Origin: JAHHUH01 sp045123075
GTDB taxonomy: Bacteria; Bacillota; Negativicutes; Acidaminococcales; Acidaminococcaceae
NCBI GenBank assembly: GCA_045123075.1
Contig: JBGVIJ010000075.1
Span: 1 to 64,000, forward strand
Reading direction: 5' to 3'
Length of the DNA stretch: 64,000 nucleotides
Part shown: positions 52,492 to 60,557 of the stretch, piece by piece
Layout of the letters: every line of letters starts with the position of its first letter
How positions within the stretch are numbered: position 1 is the stretch's first letter
Made by a program: the position numbers and the translations under genes
Notes under the pieces: generated by a model
The model's input: only the letters and a program-made list of their open reading frames with translations
Database searches by the model: none
What the model was told of the DNA's origin: nothing

Positions 52492-52507
52492 AGAGGTAGG
52501 GGTTAAA

Positions 52508-52903
52508 ATGGATGAAGTAATGAAAATTGCTAAAGATGTATGGAACTCTGTAAGCTCCATTGATTTTAGTGGTATCTGGAACACTATTAGTTCTTTGATT
52601 TCTTCTGATTCTTTGGGCGAAGTTGGTGCTTCCTTGGGCAAAATCGGGGATGTTGGGGATTTGACTTCCTTTTGGCCTTACATCGTTGGCTTGTTATTAA
52701 TCTTATTTGTTGTGCAGTTGTTTGAACTGCCTTTTCAACTTGTTTGGAATGGGTTGGTAGGTGCAGCTATGCTGTGGCTTATTAATCTTGTTGGTGGATT
52801 TGTTGGTTTTGGGTTGAAGATTACTGTCATTAAAGCGCTTATTGCAGGGTTCTTTGGGATACCCGGTGCTCTAGCCATAGTGCTTTTTGAAATTTTTGGT
52901 TAA
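52508..52903 (+). CDS. BofA family membrane protein
   Basis: The 131-residue protein has a soluble N-terminal part of about 55 residues and then three hydrophobic stretches. The end LITVIKALIAGFFGIPG-like region (TVIKALIAGFFGIPGALAIV) is the BofA signature. In Bacillus, BofA inhibits the SpoIVFB protease that activates sigma-K, and bofA follows recR as here. No sporulation gene is visible in the window, so the role in this organism is probably different. The long N-terminal part is not present in Bacillus BofA. Confidence 0.82.
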   Translation: MDEVMKIAKDVWNSVSSIDFSGIWNTISSLISSDSLGEVGASLGKIGDVGDLTSFWPYIVGLLLILFVVQLFELPFQLVWNGLVGAAMLWLINLVGGFVGFGLKITVIKALIAGFFGIPGALAIVLFEIFG

Positions 52904-52932
52904 AAACTTACAAAGAAAAGAGGGGACGCTTT

Positions 52933-53745
52933 ATGTGCGCAATGCCTAAAGCTTTGACCATTGCTGGTAGTGATACCAGCGGTGGCGCAGGTATGGAAGC
53001 CGATTTAAAAACTTTTCAAGAGCTGGGTGTATATGGTATGACAGCTCTGACCGTTATTGTGACTATGGATCCTCACAATAATTGGTTCCACAATGTTTAT
53101 CCTGTTGAAATGCACATCATTGAAAAGCAACTGGAAACTATTTTGGATGGTATCGGTATCGATGCTATGAAGACCGGTATGCTTGGTAGTGCCGACTTGG
53201 TAGAACTGGTGGCAAAAAGTATTGATCGCTACAACCTGAAAAATGTAGTTATTGATCCTGTTATGGTTTGCAAAGGTATCGATGCTATTATGGTACCTGA
53301 TGCTGCAGCTGCCATTAAAAAGTATTTAGTAAAACGTGCTGACGTGATTACTCCTAATACCATTGAAGCTGCTTACTTGGCAGATATGCCTAAAGTGAAT
53401 AGCCTTGATGAAATTAAGGAAGCAGCAGGTCGCATTAAAGAATTGGGCGCGAAATGCGTAGTCATCAAAGGTGGCGAACGTATGGAACGCGACGAAGCGA
53501 TAGACGTTTTCTATGACGGCAAAGAATTTAAAGAAATGTCCGCTAAGAAAATCTATCCTTCTTACAACCATGGTGCAGGATGCACTTATTCTGCAGCAGT
53601 TACTGCAGGCTTGGCAAATGGTTTGGCAGTGGAAGATGCTGTGGCGCAAGCGAAAGCGTTTATCACTGAGGCACTTCGTCATTCATTTAAGTTGAATGAG
53701 TTTAGTGGTTGTACTGATCATTCTGCTTACAAAAAAAGTTTATAA
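52933..53745 (+). CDS. Hydroxymethylpyrimidine / pyridoxine kinase (ThiD/PdxK family)
   Basis: The 270-residue ribokinase-fold enzyme begins with ALTIAGSDTSGGAGMEADLKT, has DPVMVCKGIDAI and TPNTIEAAYLADM, and the catalytic anion hole NHGAGCTYSAAV. ThiD phosphorylates HMP and HMP-P for thiamine; the related Bacillus PdxK in this family acts on pyridoxine. The two cannot be told apart safely from sequence, and no other thi gene is near. GAGGGGA precedes ATG 52933. A terminator follows. Confidence 0.9.
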   Translation: MCAMPKALTIAGSDTSGGAGMEADLKTFQELGVYGMTALTVIVTMDPHNNWFHNVYPVEMHIIEKQLETILDGIGIDAMKTGMLGSADLVELVAKSIDRYNLKNVVIDPVMVCKGIDAIMVPDAAAAIKKYLVKRADVITPNTIEAAYLADMPKVNSLDEIKEAAGRIKELGAKCVVIKGGERMERDEAIDVFYDGKEFKEMSAKKIYPSYNHGAGCTYSAAVTAGLANGLAVEDAVAQAKAFITEALRHSFKLNEFSGCTDHSAYKKSL

Positions 53746-53760
53746 GTTATTTGTAATTGA

Positions 53761-53789
53761 GCGTTCCGCATTTTGCGGAGCGCTTTTTA
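53761..53789 (+). terminator. Terminator after the ThiD/PdxK gene
   Basis: The stem GCGTTCCGCA / TGCGGAGCGC (53761-53783, one mismatch or G-T pair) runs into T5. Confidence 0.85.
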
Positions 53790-53881
53790 CATATTTATCA
53801 CCTTTGTTGGGCAGGATATTTTTTCTAAAACGTAGAAAAAGTTTTATAAGATATGTATAATATTGAACGTAGGTGTTTAAA

Positions 53882-54532
53882 ATGGCTGATATGAACAGAT
53901 TAATGGAACGACTTTACGAAAAATTACATAGGCGTCCTGCCGGAATTGATAGACTGGACAGATTGTGGGAAGCAGCCGTGCTTATTCCTATTGTCAAAAC
54001 GGAAGCTGGTCCTGCAGTTTTGTTCGAAGTGCGTGCGAAAACTTTGAAACGTCAACCTGGAGAAATTTGTTTCCCAGGAGGTAAGTACGAATGTGCAGAT
54101 AACAGCTTTGAGCGTACTGCTATTCGTGAAACTTGCGAAGAACTTGGCTTGCAAACTCAGGATATTGAAATTTGTGGTGAGCTTGATTCCCTTGTAACTC
54201 ATATGGGGCCAATCATTCATCCTTTTGTAGGCTTGCTTCATAATCACCAAGAGATTACTTTTAATCCTGACGAAGTAGAAGAAGTATTTACTGTGCCTTT
54301 AGAATGGTTCCTTAATAACGAGCCGATGGTCTGTGGTATGGAAATGGCTGACCGGCCTTTGGATGATTTTCCTTTGGAGCTTGTACCTGGTCGTGATAAA
54401 GATTGGCGTTATCGTAAAACCTACAATGTTTATTTTTATAAGTACAACGATTATGTAATTTGGGGTTTGACTGCCAGAATGCTCTTCGCATTTTTGAAAC
54501 GTTGCAAGCCCGTTTTAAATGAGTTTGCTTAA
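53882..54532 (+). CDS. Nudix hydrolase, CoA pyrophosphatase type
   Basis: The 216-residue protein has the Nudix box from GGKYECADNSF to RETCEELGL. The upstream KRQPGEICFPGGK matches the NudL/YeaB signature of coenzyme A diphosphatases. It should cleave CoA derivatives to a phosphopantetheine part and 3',5'-ADP, though other dinucleotide substrates are possible. The start is ATG 53882 after AGGTG; an in-frame GTG at 53873 is within that site. The LCP gene begins 18 bases downstream. Confidence 0.88.
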   Translation: MADMNRLMERLYEKLHRRPAGIDRLDRLWEAAVLIPIVKTEAGPAVLFEVRAKTLKRQPGEICFPGGKYECADNSFERTAIRETCEELGLQTQDIEICGELDSLVTHMGPIIHPFVGLLHNHQEITFNPDEVEEVFTVPLEWFLNNEPMVCGMEMADRPLDDFPLELVPGRDKDWRYRKTYNVYFYKYNDYVIWGLTARMLFAFLKRCKPVLNEFA

Positions 54533-54550
54533 TTGAAAGGTGTTTATTTG

Positions 54551-55657
54551 ATGAAGAAATTACTGAACGGAACTACTATGTGCATTTTGGGCATCTTGGT
54601 AGCCGTAGTTTATATAATGATGGGCGGGGGCAAGATTAACGTTGATACTCCCGTTACCAGTCGTCTTGATAAGAGGGAGTTGCTTTCCGGACGCCAAAAC
54701 ATTTTGGTAATGGGCAAGGATTTTCGTGAGGGTGATGGTCCCAACGGTAGAAGTGATGCCTTCTTTATGCTGATGTTTGACGAAAACACCAAAGTCCCCT
54801 ATTTATTGAACATTCCTCGTGATACCCGCGTGTATATTCCCGGTTATGGTTGGGATAAAATAAATCATTCTTATTCCTATGGTGGCTTTAAACTTACTAA
54901 ACAAACCATGGAAGAATTCTTAGGTATTAAGATTCACAGACATCTTTTGATTGGTTTTAAAGAGTTTGAAGAAATCATCGATGATATTGGCGGTTTAGAT
55001 TTCTTGGTAGAAAAAGATATGTATTCCGTTGATAAGAATGATGGCTTTACTGTTGATTTGAAAAAAGGTTTCCAAAACATCAACGGGAAAGAAGCAATCC
55101 AGTTTGTGCGCTATCGTGATGAAGAAGGTGACAATGCCCGTATTCATCGCCAACAACGCTTTATCGTAAAAATGTACGAAAAGATTGCTGATAACCTGAT
55201 GGTTATGTATGTTGACGGGTTGTATCAAAAATTATTGGCAATGCTTGTCAGCGACCTTTCCGTAAGTGATTTGGGACACATTGGTACTGCTCTCTACATT
55301 CGTGTGCGTGATGGTGGTTCCGGTGTGAAAATAGAAACTGTCCCCGGTGCGCCCGTTCATCTTAACGAAACTGGTTACTGGGTTCCTGACATGACTGCTT
55401 TACGCGCTAAAGTTGCAGAGATGCAAGGCGTGAAGCCTAGTGACAGGGTTGTGGAATCCAGCAGACTTTTTGAAGAAGAGTACAATGCTGCTATGCTTAA
55501 AGCTGAAAAGGGTGATTTGTCTGACGAAAGCAAAGCTGCCAAAGATTTAGCACCTAGCATTAGAAGCAGTGAAGTAGAGGCAAAAGCAGGAATAGATACT
55601 GCCTTGAAAGCTATTCTCGCCAACGGTGGCAACGAAGATGGCTCTGTAAAAAAGTGA
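54551..55657 (+). CDS. LytR-CpsA-Psr family cell-wall glycopolymer ligase
   Basis: The 368-residue protein has an N-terminal TM anchor (MCILGILVAVVYIMMG) and an extracytoplasmic LCP domain. The catalytic Asp/Arg motifs are GRSDAFFMLMF, NIPRDTRVYIPGYGWDKINH and the C-terminal RYRDEEGDNARIHRQQRF. LCP enzymes join lipid-linked glycans to peptidoglycan. A tail of about 75 residues after the domain is rich in Ala, Lys, Glu and Ser and looks flexible. ATG 54551 follows GAAAGGTG. Confidence 0.92.
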   Translation: MKKLLNGTTMCILGILVAVVYIMMGGGKINVDTPVTSRLDKRELLSGRQNILVMGKDFREGDGPNGRSDAFFMLMFDENTKVPYLLNIPRDTRVYIPGYGWDKINHSYSYGGFKLTKQTMEEFLGIKIHRHLLIGFKEFEEIIDDIGGLDFLVEKDMYSVDKNDGFTVDLKKGFQNINGKEAIQFVRYRDEEGDNARIHRQQRFIVKMYEKIADNLMVMYVDGLYQKLLAMLVSDLSVSDLGHIGTALYIRVRDGGSGVKIETVPGAPVHLNETGYWVPDMTALRAKVAEMQGVKPSDRVVESSRLFEEEYNAAMLKAEKGDLSDESKAAKDLAPSIRSSEVEAKAGIDTALKAILANGGNEDGSVKK

Positions 55658-55725
55658 TATAATATTTACCACTTTATCTTGTGTGGTAAAAGTTATAATT
55701 ACCTTAAATATTGTGGGTATTTAGC

Positions 55726-55814
55726 TTGCATTTTGTATACAAGTTTGTTATACTTAAGGCAATCAAACAGCCCCTCATTTGGCCCTTCTCGCAAGGGCTT
55801 TTTTTTTTTTTTTC
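55726..55814 (+). ncRNA. Candidate small RNA (promoter plus short terminated transcript)
   Basis: The 317-base gap 55658-55974 holds a promoter TTGCAT-17-TATACT (55726-55754) and, 27 bases after the -10, a terminator hairpin GCCCTT/AAGGGC (55782-55798) with a run of 16 T. Transcription from about 55761 would give a product of roughly 50 nt with no reading frame. The hairpin could instead only terminate the upstream LCP transcript. The rest of the gap shows an 8-bp inverted repeat at 55832-55855 and nothing else recognised. Confidence 0.45.
55782..55814 (+). terminator. Strong terminator in the LCP-degV gap
   Basis: The stem GCCCTT / AAGGGC (55782-55798) with a CTCGC loop is followed by 16 T. 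Confidence 0.9.
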
Positions 55815-55974
55815 TATGTTAGCTTTTGAAACCTTTTAAATGAATAGTTAAAAGGCTCTTTATATATATGTAGGAAAGTTTGTGACAGGAATGTGGCAAA
55901 AGGAAAAGTGATGTGATAAAATATAAGTTAACTATAGGTTAAATTCGGTATAAATGCTTTTAAGGAGGCTCATT

Positions 55975-56835
55975 ATGCACGACGATATACACGTAATTGT
56001 AGATAGCGTTTCTGACGTACAAGATACTGAACTGATGAATCATCCTCGTATGCACGTGCTTCGTCTTATTGCACGTCACGGTAACGAAGAATGGTTTGAT
56101 GGCGACAGAAGTACCGCTTATCTTTTCGACTTGGTTAAGAAAACCGGTAAACTTCCTGCAACCTCTCAACCGCCCATCGGTCACATGATTGAAATGTATA
56201 CCGACCTTGTTAAACAAGGCAAAAAAGTTATGGTAATTAACTGCGATAGCGTACTCAGTGGTACTTACCAAACTTGCTGTGTTGCTGCAAAACAAGTTAT
56301 GGACGAAATTCCCGGTGCTGATATTCGTGTTATTGATAGTAAGGCTGCAGGCTGCTCTATCTGTGGTATGGCAAATGCTATTCTCAAAAAAGTTGAAGAA
56401 GGCATTTCCATGGACGAAGCGGAAGCTTATGCTTATGACCTTGTAAAACGCACTAAAACTTACTTCACCTTGGACACCCTTGAATATCTGGCAAAAGGTG
56501 GTCGGATTGGTGCGGTTGGTGCGCTTTTGGGTAGTATCTTCGGTATTCGCCCCATTATCCACGTTGTTGAAGATGGTAACATCATTCCTTTTGATAAAGT
56601 TCGCACTCGTAAAAAAGCTTTGAAACGTTTGCTGGAAATTGCTAACGAACAAGGCGAACTTGAAGAAATTTTCATTCCTAACGCATTGGTACAAGACGAT
56701 GCAGAGTACCTGCGTGCGGAAATGGCTGCTAAACATCCTGGCGTACCTATCTGGATTACTCAAATTGGTACCCCGCTTGCTGCGCATCTTGGTCCTGGCG
56801 CGATTGGACTGTTTGTGCGTCAAAAAGCGAAGTAG
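55975..56835 (+). CDS. DegV family fatty-acid binding protein (FakB-like)
   Basis: The 286-residue DegV protein begins HVIVDSVSDVQDTELMN and has ATSQPPIGHMIEMY, the SVLSGTYQTCC segment and LEYLAKGGRIGAVGALLGSI, which are family marks around the bound lipid head group. DegV/FakB proteins bind a fatty acid and present it to FakA, which is encoded 15 bases downstream. AAGGAGG precedes ATG 55975. The pair would convert exogenous fatty acids into acyl-phosphate for membrane lipid synthesis. Confidence 0.92.
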   Translation: MHDDIHVIVDSVSDVQDTELMNHPRMHVLRLIARHGNEEWFDGDRSTAYLFDLVKKTGKLPATSQPPIGHMIEMYTDLVKQGKKVMVINCDSVLSGTYQTCCVAAKQVMDEIPGADIRVIDSKAAGCSICGMANAILKKVEEGISMDEAEAYAYDLVKRTKTYFTLDTLEYLAKGGRIGAVGALLGSIFGIRPIIHVVEDGNIIPFDKVRTRKKALKRLLEIANEQGELEEIFIPNALVQDDAEYLRAEMAAKHPGVPIWITQIGTPLAAHLGPGAIGLFVRQKAK

Positions 56836-56850
56836 AAAGGTGTTTTAATT

Positions 56851-58473
56851 ATGGATAAAAGATATATTACCGGTAAACAAATTAAGGACATGCTGCTTGG
56901 TGCTTACCACAGCTTTGAGAAAAACTATCAAGTTATTAATGACTTGAACGTTTTTCCTGTTCCTGACGGTGATACCGGTACTAATATGATGCATACCATG
57001 GCATCTGTTGCTCGCGAGTTAAGCGCAATGAGCGATGACTCCACTGTTGGTGAAGTTGGTCTTGCTGCTGCTAAGAGCGCGATTATGGGTGCACGTGGTA
57101 ACTCCGGTGTAATTCTTTCCCAATTGTTGCGCGGTATTGGTCGTGGCTTGGCAGGCAAAAATCTTGCTAGCAACAACGAATTAGGTAAAGCTTTCCAATA
57201 CGGCGTACTCTTTGCGTACCGTAGCGTTTCCCAACCGGTTGAAGGTACTATTTTGACTGTAGCTCGTGGTATTGCGAAAGGTGCTTACACCGCAACTCGT
57301 AACTGCGAAGGTTTGGAAGATATCTTCAATGAAGCTATCCGCGTTGGCAAATTGGAACTGGCAGAAACTCCAGAAAAACTTCCTGCTCTTAAAGCTGCTG
57401 GCGTGGTTGACGCAGGTGGTCAAGGCTTGATAGCTTTCCTCGAAGGCTGCTTAGCTGGTTTGCGTGGCGAAGACTGCGCAGAAATTAAAGTTACCCAAAA
57501 GGCTAACGTAAAAATGCAAGCAGGCGACGAAGAACCTCTCGATTTAGAATTCCCTTATTGCACCGAATTCATCGTTAAAGGTGCAAATGTAGATAAAAAG
57601 ACTGTTGTGGACGCAATGACCGGTTTCGGCAACTCCTTGATTGTAGCTGTTGTTGAAGACATTGTTAAAGTGCACATCCACAGTAAAAATCCTGGTAACG
57701 TGTTGAACACTGCTCAACAATGGGGCACTTTGCACGATATCAAAATTGAAAATATGGTTGACCAACACGAAAACCGTATTTTCTCTGATGATGAAGAAAT
57801 CATCCAAACTCCTGCTAAACGTGCAGGTGTAGGCATTATTGCCGTTGCTGCTGGTGACGGCGTTGCAAAAATCATGCGTGACTTGGGCGCTGCAGAAATT
57901 ATTAGCGGCGGTCAAAGCATGAATCCTCCTGTTGAAGATTTCGTTAACGCTATTGAAAATGGTGAATACGAACAATACATTATTCTTCCTAACAACAAAA
58001 ACATTATCTTGGCAGCAGACCAAGTTAAGAAAATGTTGGGTGATTCCAATGTTAACTACGTATCTACTGCTAACTTGGCGCAAGGCATGGCAGCGCTCTT
58101 CAACTTTGATCCTGAATCTAGCATGGAAGAAAACTATGTTGTTATGACTGAAGCTGCTAAATCCGTAACTAGCGGTGCAGTTACCGTTGCTGTTCGCGAT
58201 AGCGTAGTTAATGGTGTACAAGTTCACAAAGGTGAATATCTTGGTTTGATTAACGACAAAATTTTCTGCACTGGTCTTAGTGTAAAAGCTGTTCTTGACA
58301 AAATGCTTGAAGACAGCGATTACGAACTCATCACCCTGTATTATGGTGAAGATATTACTAAAGACGAAGCAGAAGAAATCGTTGAACATCTTGGCGAACT
58401 CAACGAGGATTGGGAAATTGAATTGTTCCACGGCGGACAACCTCTCTATCCTTTGCTCATGTCCATGGAATAA
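56851..58473 (+). CDS. fakA: Fatty acid kinase FakA (DAK2 domain protein, YloV-like)
   Basis: The 540-residue protein has an N-terminal DhaL/DAK2 kinase domain (about 10-200: NVFPVPDGDTGTNMMHTM with the Asp that binds Mg-ATP, GARGNSGVILSQLLRG, and VDAGGQGLIAFLEG). A middle domain and a C-terminal DegV-like fold (from about 330, GIIAVAAGDGVAKIM) follow. FakA phosphorylates fatty acids held by FakB. Adjacency to the DegV gene supports this over a dihydroxyacetone kinase role. A GAAAGGTG site precedes ATG 56851. Confidence 0.93.
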   Translation: MDKRYITGKQIKDMLLGAYHSFEKNYQVINDLNVFPVPDGDTGTNMMHTMASVARELSAMSDDSTVGEVGLAAAKSAIMGARGNSGVILSQLLRGIGRGLAGKNLASNNELGKAFQYGVLFAYRSVSQPVEGTILTVARGIAKGAYTATRNCEGLEDIFNEAIRVGKLELAETPEKLPALKAAGVVDAGGQGLIAFLEGCLAGLRGEDCAEIKVTQKANVKMQAGDEEPLDLEFPYCTEFIVKGANVDKKTVVDAMTGFGNSLIVAVVEDIVKVHIHSKNPGNVLNTAQQWGTLHDIKIENMVDQHENRIFSDDEEIIQTPAKRAGVGIIAVAAGDGVAKIMRDLGAAEIISGGQSMNPPVEDFVNAIENGEYEQYIILPNNKNIILAADQVKKMLGDSNVNYVSTANLAQGMAALFNFDPESSMEENYVVMTEAAKSVTSGAVTVAVRDSVVNGVQVHKGEYLGLINDKIFCTGLSVKAVLDKMLEDSDYELITLYYGEDITKDEAEEIVEHLGELNEDWEIELFHGGQPLYPLLMSME

Positions 58474-58483
58474 AAGAAAACAA

Positions 58484-58513
58484 AAAGAGGCTCCGCAATC
58501 TGCGGAGCCTTTA
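58484..58513 (+). terminator. Terminator after fakA
   Basis: The perfect 10-bp stem AGGCTCCGCA / TGCGGAGCCT (58488-58510) has an ATC loop. The T-run is short (TTTACT). Confidence 0.8.
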
Positions 58514-58543
58514 CTGTATTACCTTTAATTTTAGGGGAACTTT

Positions 58544-58840
58544 ATGGAAGAGATTATCTTTTGCATCGTTGTAGGAATCCTTTTGGGATGGTTCGACGTG
58601 CTTAGTTATAAAATAAAATTATGGCTGAATAGGTTATCTTTGGCGTGCTTGTATCTTATGCTTATCTGCTTAGGTGCGAAGATTGGCTGCGACAGTAATC
58701 TTTTAGCGCAAATAGAAACTCTTGGCAAGCAAGCTTTCATTTTAGGTGGTTGCGCTATACTTGGAACAATGGTGATGTTCTATGTAATCATCAAGCTTTT
58801 AGCTCGCAACTTCGACGAAGAGGGGGAAAGCGAATCATGA
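58544..58840 (+). CDS. LysO family exporter, N-terminal part as a separate protein
   Basis: The 98-residue membrane protein has three hydrophobic segments (EEIIFCIVVGILLGWFDVL, SLACLYLMLICLGAKIG, ILGGCAILGTMVMFYVIIK). It matches the N-terminal third of LysO (DUF340), which exports lysine and toxic analogues in E. coli as one chain of about 300 residues. Here the chain is split: the stop overlaps the start of the next gene by ATGA. The acidic tail DEEGESES is unlike a linker to the next domain. Coupled translation should give a 1:1 pair. Confidence 0.85.
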   Translation: MEEIIFCIVVGILLGWFDVLSYKIKLWLNRLSLACLYLMLICLGAKIGCDSNLLAQIETLGKQAFILGGCAILGTMVMFYVIIKLLARNFDEEGESES

Positions 58841-59433
58841 TTTACTCCTTGTTTGTCGCTATTGCAGGCGGTATCTTGTTAGGCTATTTGTGCTTTGATG
58901 TAAATGACAAGCCTGCTTTGGATACTACTTTGATGACTGCCTTGAACTTTATGATTTTAGTTGCAGGTATTGAGATTGGTAGTAACCGTAAGTTGATTAC
59001 CAAAATCTGTACGCCGAAAAATCTTGTACTTGCCCTTGCTCTACCTCTTGGAACCATCATTGGTAGTTTTGCGGGTGGATATTTAAGTAGTTTCATTACC
59101 GGTCTTGGTGCTTATGATTCTATTTTAGTGGCAAGTGGTTTAGGTTGGTACAGCTTATCTTCCGTTGTTATTAGTACTATGCACAGTACGGAATTAGGCG
59201 CTATCGCCTTTTTCGCTAATATGATTAGGGAAGTTTCTTCCTTTGTTTTGATACCTTTGCTCGCCCGTTGGCATAAGTTAATGTGCATTGCTCCCGGCGG
59301 TGCAGCGACAATGGATTCCCTCCTGCCCTTGGTTATTAATTCTGCAGGTATGCATACGGGGATGTTCTCATTTATTAATGGGCTGGTGCTGTCGTTGTTG
59401 GTGCCAGTATTTTTGTCGTTGTTGTTGAAATAA
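58837..59433 (+). CDS. LysO family exporter, C-terminal part
   Basis: The 198-residue protein with about six TM helices corresponds to the C-terminal two thirds of LysO. Conserved pieces are LMTALNFMILVAGIEIGSNR, GLGWYSLSSVVIS, GAIAFFANMIREV and APGGAATMDSLLPLV. The start ATG 58837 overlaps the preceding stop; longer in-frame extensions upstream run inside the previous gene and do not resemble the family. It should form the exporter together with the 98-residue partner. The substrate is inferred as lysine from the family. Confidence 0.88.
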   Translation: MIYSLFVAIAGGILLGYLCFDVNDKPALDTTLMTALNFMILVAGIEIGSNRKLITKICTPKNLVLALALPLGTIIGSFAGGYLSSFITGLGAYDSILVASGLGWYSLSSVVISTMHSTELGAIAFFANMIREVSSFVLIPLLARWHKLMCIAPGGAATMDSLLPLVINSAGMHTGMFSFINGLVLSLLVPVFLSLLLK

Positions 59434-59446
59434 GGGGTGATTTTCT

Positions 59447-60490
59447 ATGCCACTTTTGATTGTACGCAATGATATAACAGAGATGGAAGTTGATGCTATC
59501 GTCAATACTGCTAACACATTGCCAGTTGTGGGCAGTGGAATTGACAAGGCTGTTTACGAAAAAGCTGGCTGGCACAAACTTCTTGAAGCGAGAAAGGCAA
59601 TCGGTAAAATTGAAGTAGGTAAGGTTGCTGTAACTTCTGCCTTCAATTTGGAAGCAAAATATATAATTCACGCTGTCGGTCCTAAATGGCAAGGTGGTGC
59701 TTATGGTGAAGCAGAACTTTTGGCAGAGTGTTATCGTAATATTTTAAAGACATCTACCAAAGAAAAGTTTAAATCCGTAGCCATACCCTTGATATCTACG
59801 GGAAATATGAAGTTTCCTAGAGAAAAGGCTTTCAAGATTGCTAAAGATATTATTGGCAAATATCTGCAAACTCACAATCTTTTAGTGTATCTGGTAGTTT
59901 TTGATGTTAGTTCCTTTAAATTATCCGAAGAGTTATTTCAAAAAGTAAGTTCTTACATTGATGAAAAATACGTTGAGGAAATTGAGGAGCAGGAATATCA
60001 TCCAAGATTTTATGTTCTAAATAAAAGAGAATACTTAAGGGAAGATGCGTTTAGGATTGACAGGCTTGTCTCTACAAATATGTTGGGGCAAGTTGCATCT
60101 GCGAAAAGCTGTAGAAGTTTAGATGATTTAATGGAAGAACTGGAAGCCGGTTTTGCAGAAGCTTTGTTCAAATATATAGATGCCAAGGGATTGACTGACC
60201 CGCAAGTTTATAAACGTGCTAACTTAGATAGAAAGTTGTTTTCCAAAATAAGAAAAAATAAAAATTACAAGCCTAGTAAAAATACGGCGTTAGCTTTGGC
60301 GATTGCCTTGGAGCTTAATCTTGATGAAACCAAAGATTTTATTGGCAAGGCTGGATTTGCTTTAACCCGTAGCAGTAAAACAGATTTAATAGTAGAATTT
60401 TTTATAGAACAACATAATTATGACATCTTAGAATTGAACGAAGTGCTTTTTAGATTTGAAGAACCTGTACTTGGTTCAAATGTCGCTTGA
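59447..60490 (+). CDS. Macro domain protein with C-terminal HTH-like domain
   Basis: The 347-residue protein has an N-terminal macro domain (about 1-170) with the ADP-ribose loops DAIVNTANTLPVVGSGIDKA and IPLISTGNMKFP, so it may bind or remove ADP-ribose. The C-terminal part (about 205-335) is helical with an HTH-like stretch (DRKLFSKIRKNKNYKPSKNT, ALALAIALELNLDETKDF), suggesting nucleic-acid binding. It stands 13 bases after the LysO gene, before a VWA gene. The pair recurs in my recollection of gut Bacillota, but its function is not known to me. Confidence 0.88.
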   Translation: MPLLIVRNDITEMEVDAIVNTANTLPVVGSGIDKAVYEKAGWHKLLEARKAIGKIEVGKVAVTSAFNLEAKYIIHAVGPKWQGGAYGEAELLAECYRNILKTSTKEKFKSVAIPLISTGNMKFPREKAFKIAKDIIGKYLQTHNLLVYLVVFDVSSFKLSEELFQKVSSYIDEKYVEEIEEQEYHPRFYVLNKREYLREDAFRIDRLVSTNMLGQVASAKSCRSLDDLMEELEAGFAEALFKYIDAKGLTDPQVYKRANLDRKLFSKIRKNKNYKPSKNTALALAIALELNLDETKDFIGKAGFALTRSSKTDLIVEFFIEQHNYDILELNEVLFRFEEPVLGSNVA

Positions 60491-60546
60491 CGAGCGACCA
60501 CTCCTTTGCTTAAAAGACCTATACTAAGGTTAACAAAGCAAAGGAG
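60482..60546 (+). promoter_or_regulatory. Leader hairpins that enclose the VWA ribosome binding site
   Basis: A small stem GTCGCT/AGCGAC (60482-60498) spans the macro stop codon. Beyond it, CTCCTTTGCTT (60501-60511) pairs perfectly with AAGCAAAGGAG (60536-60546), which contains the Shine-Dalgarno sequence of the VWA gene starting at 60558. In RNA the site would be masked. Confidence 0.65.
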
Positions 60547-60557
60547 GTTTTCTTTTT

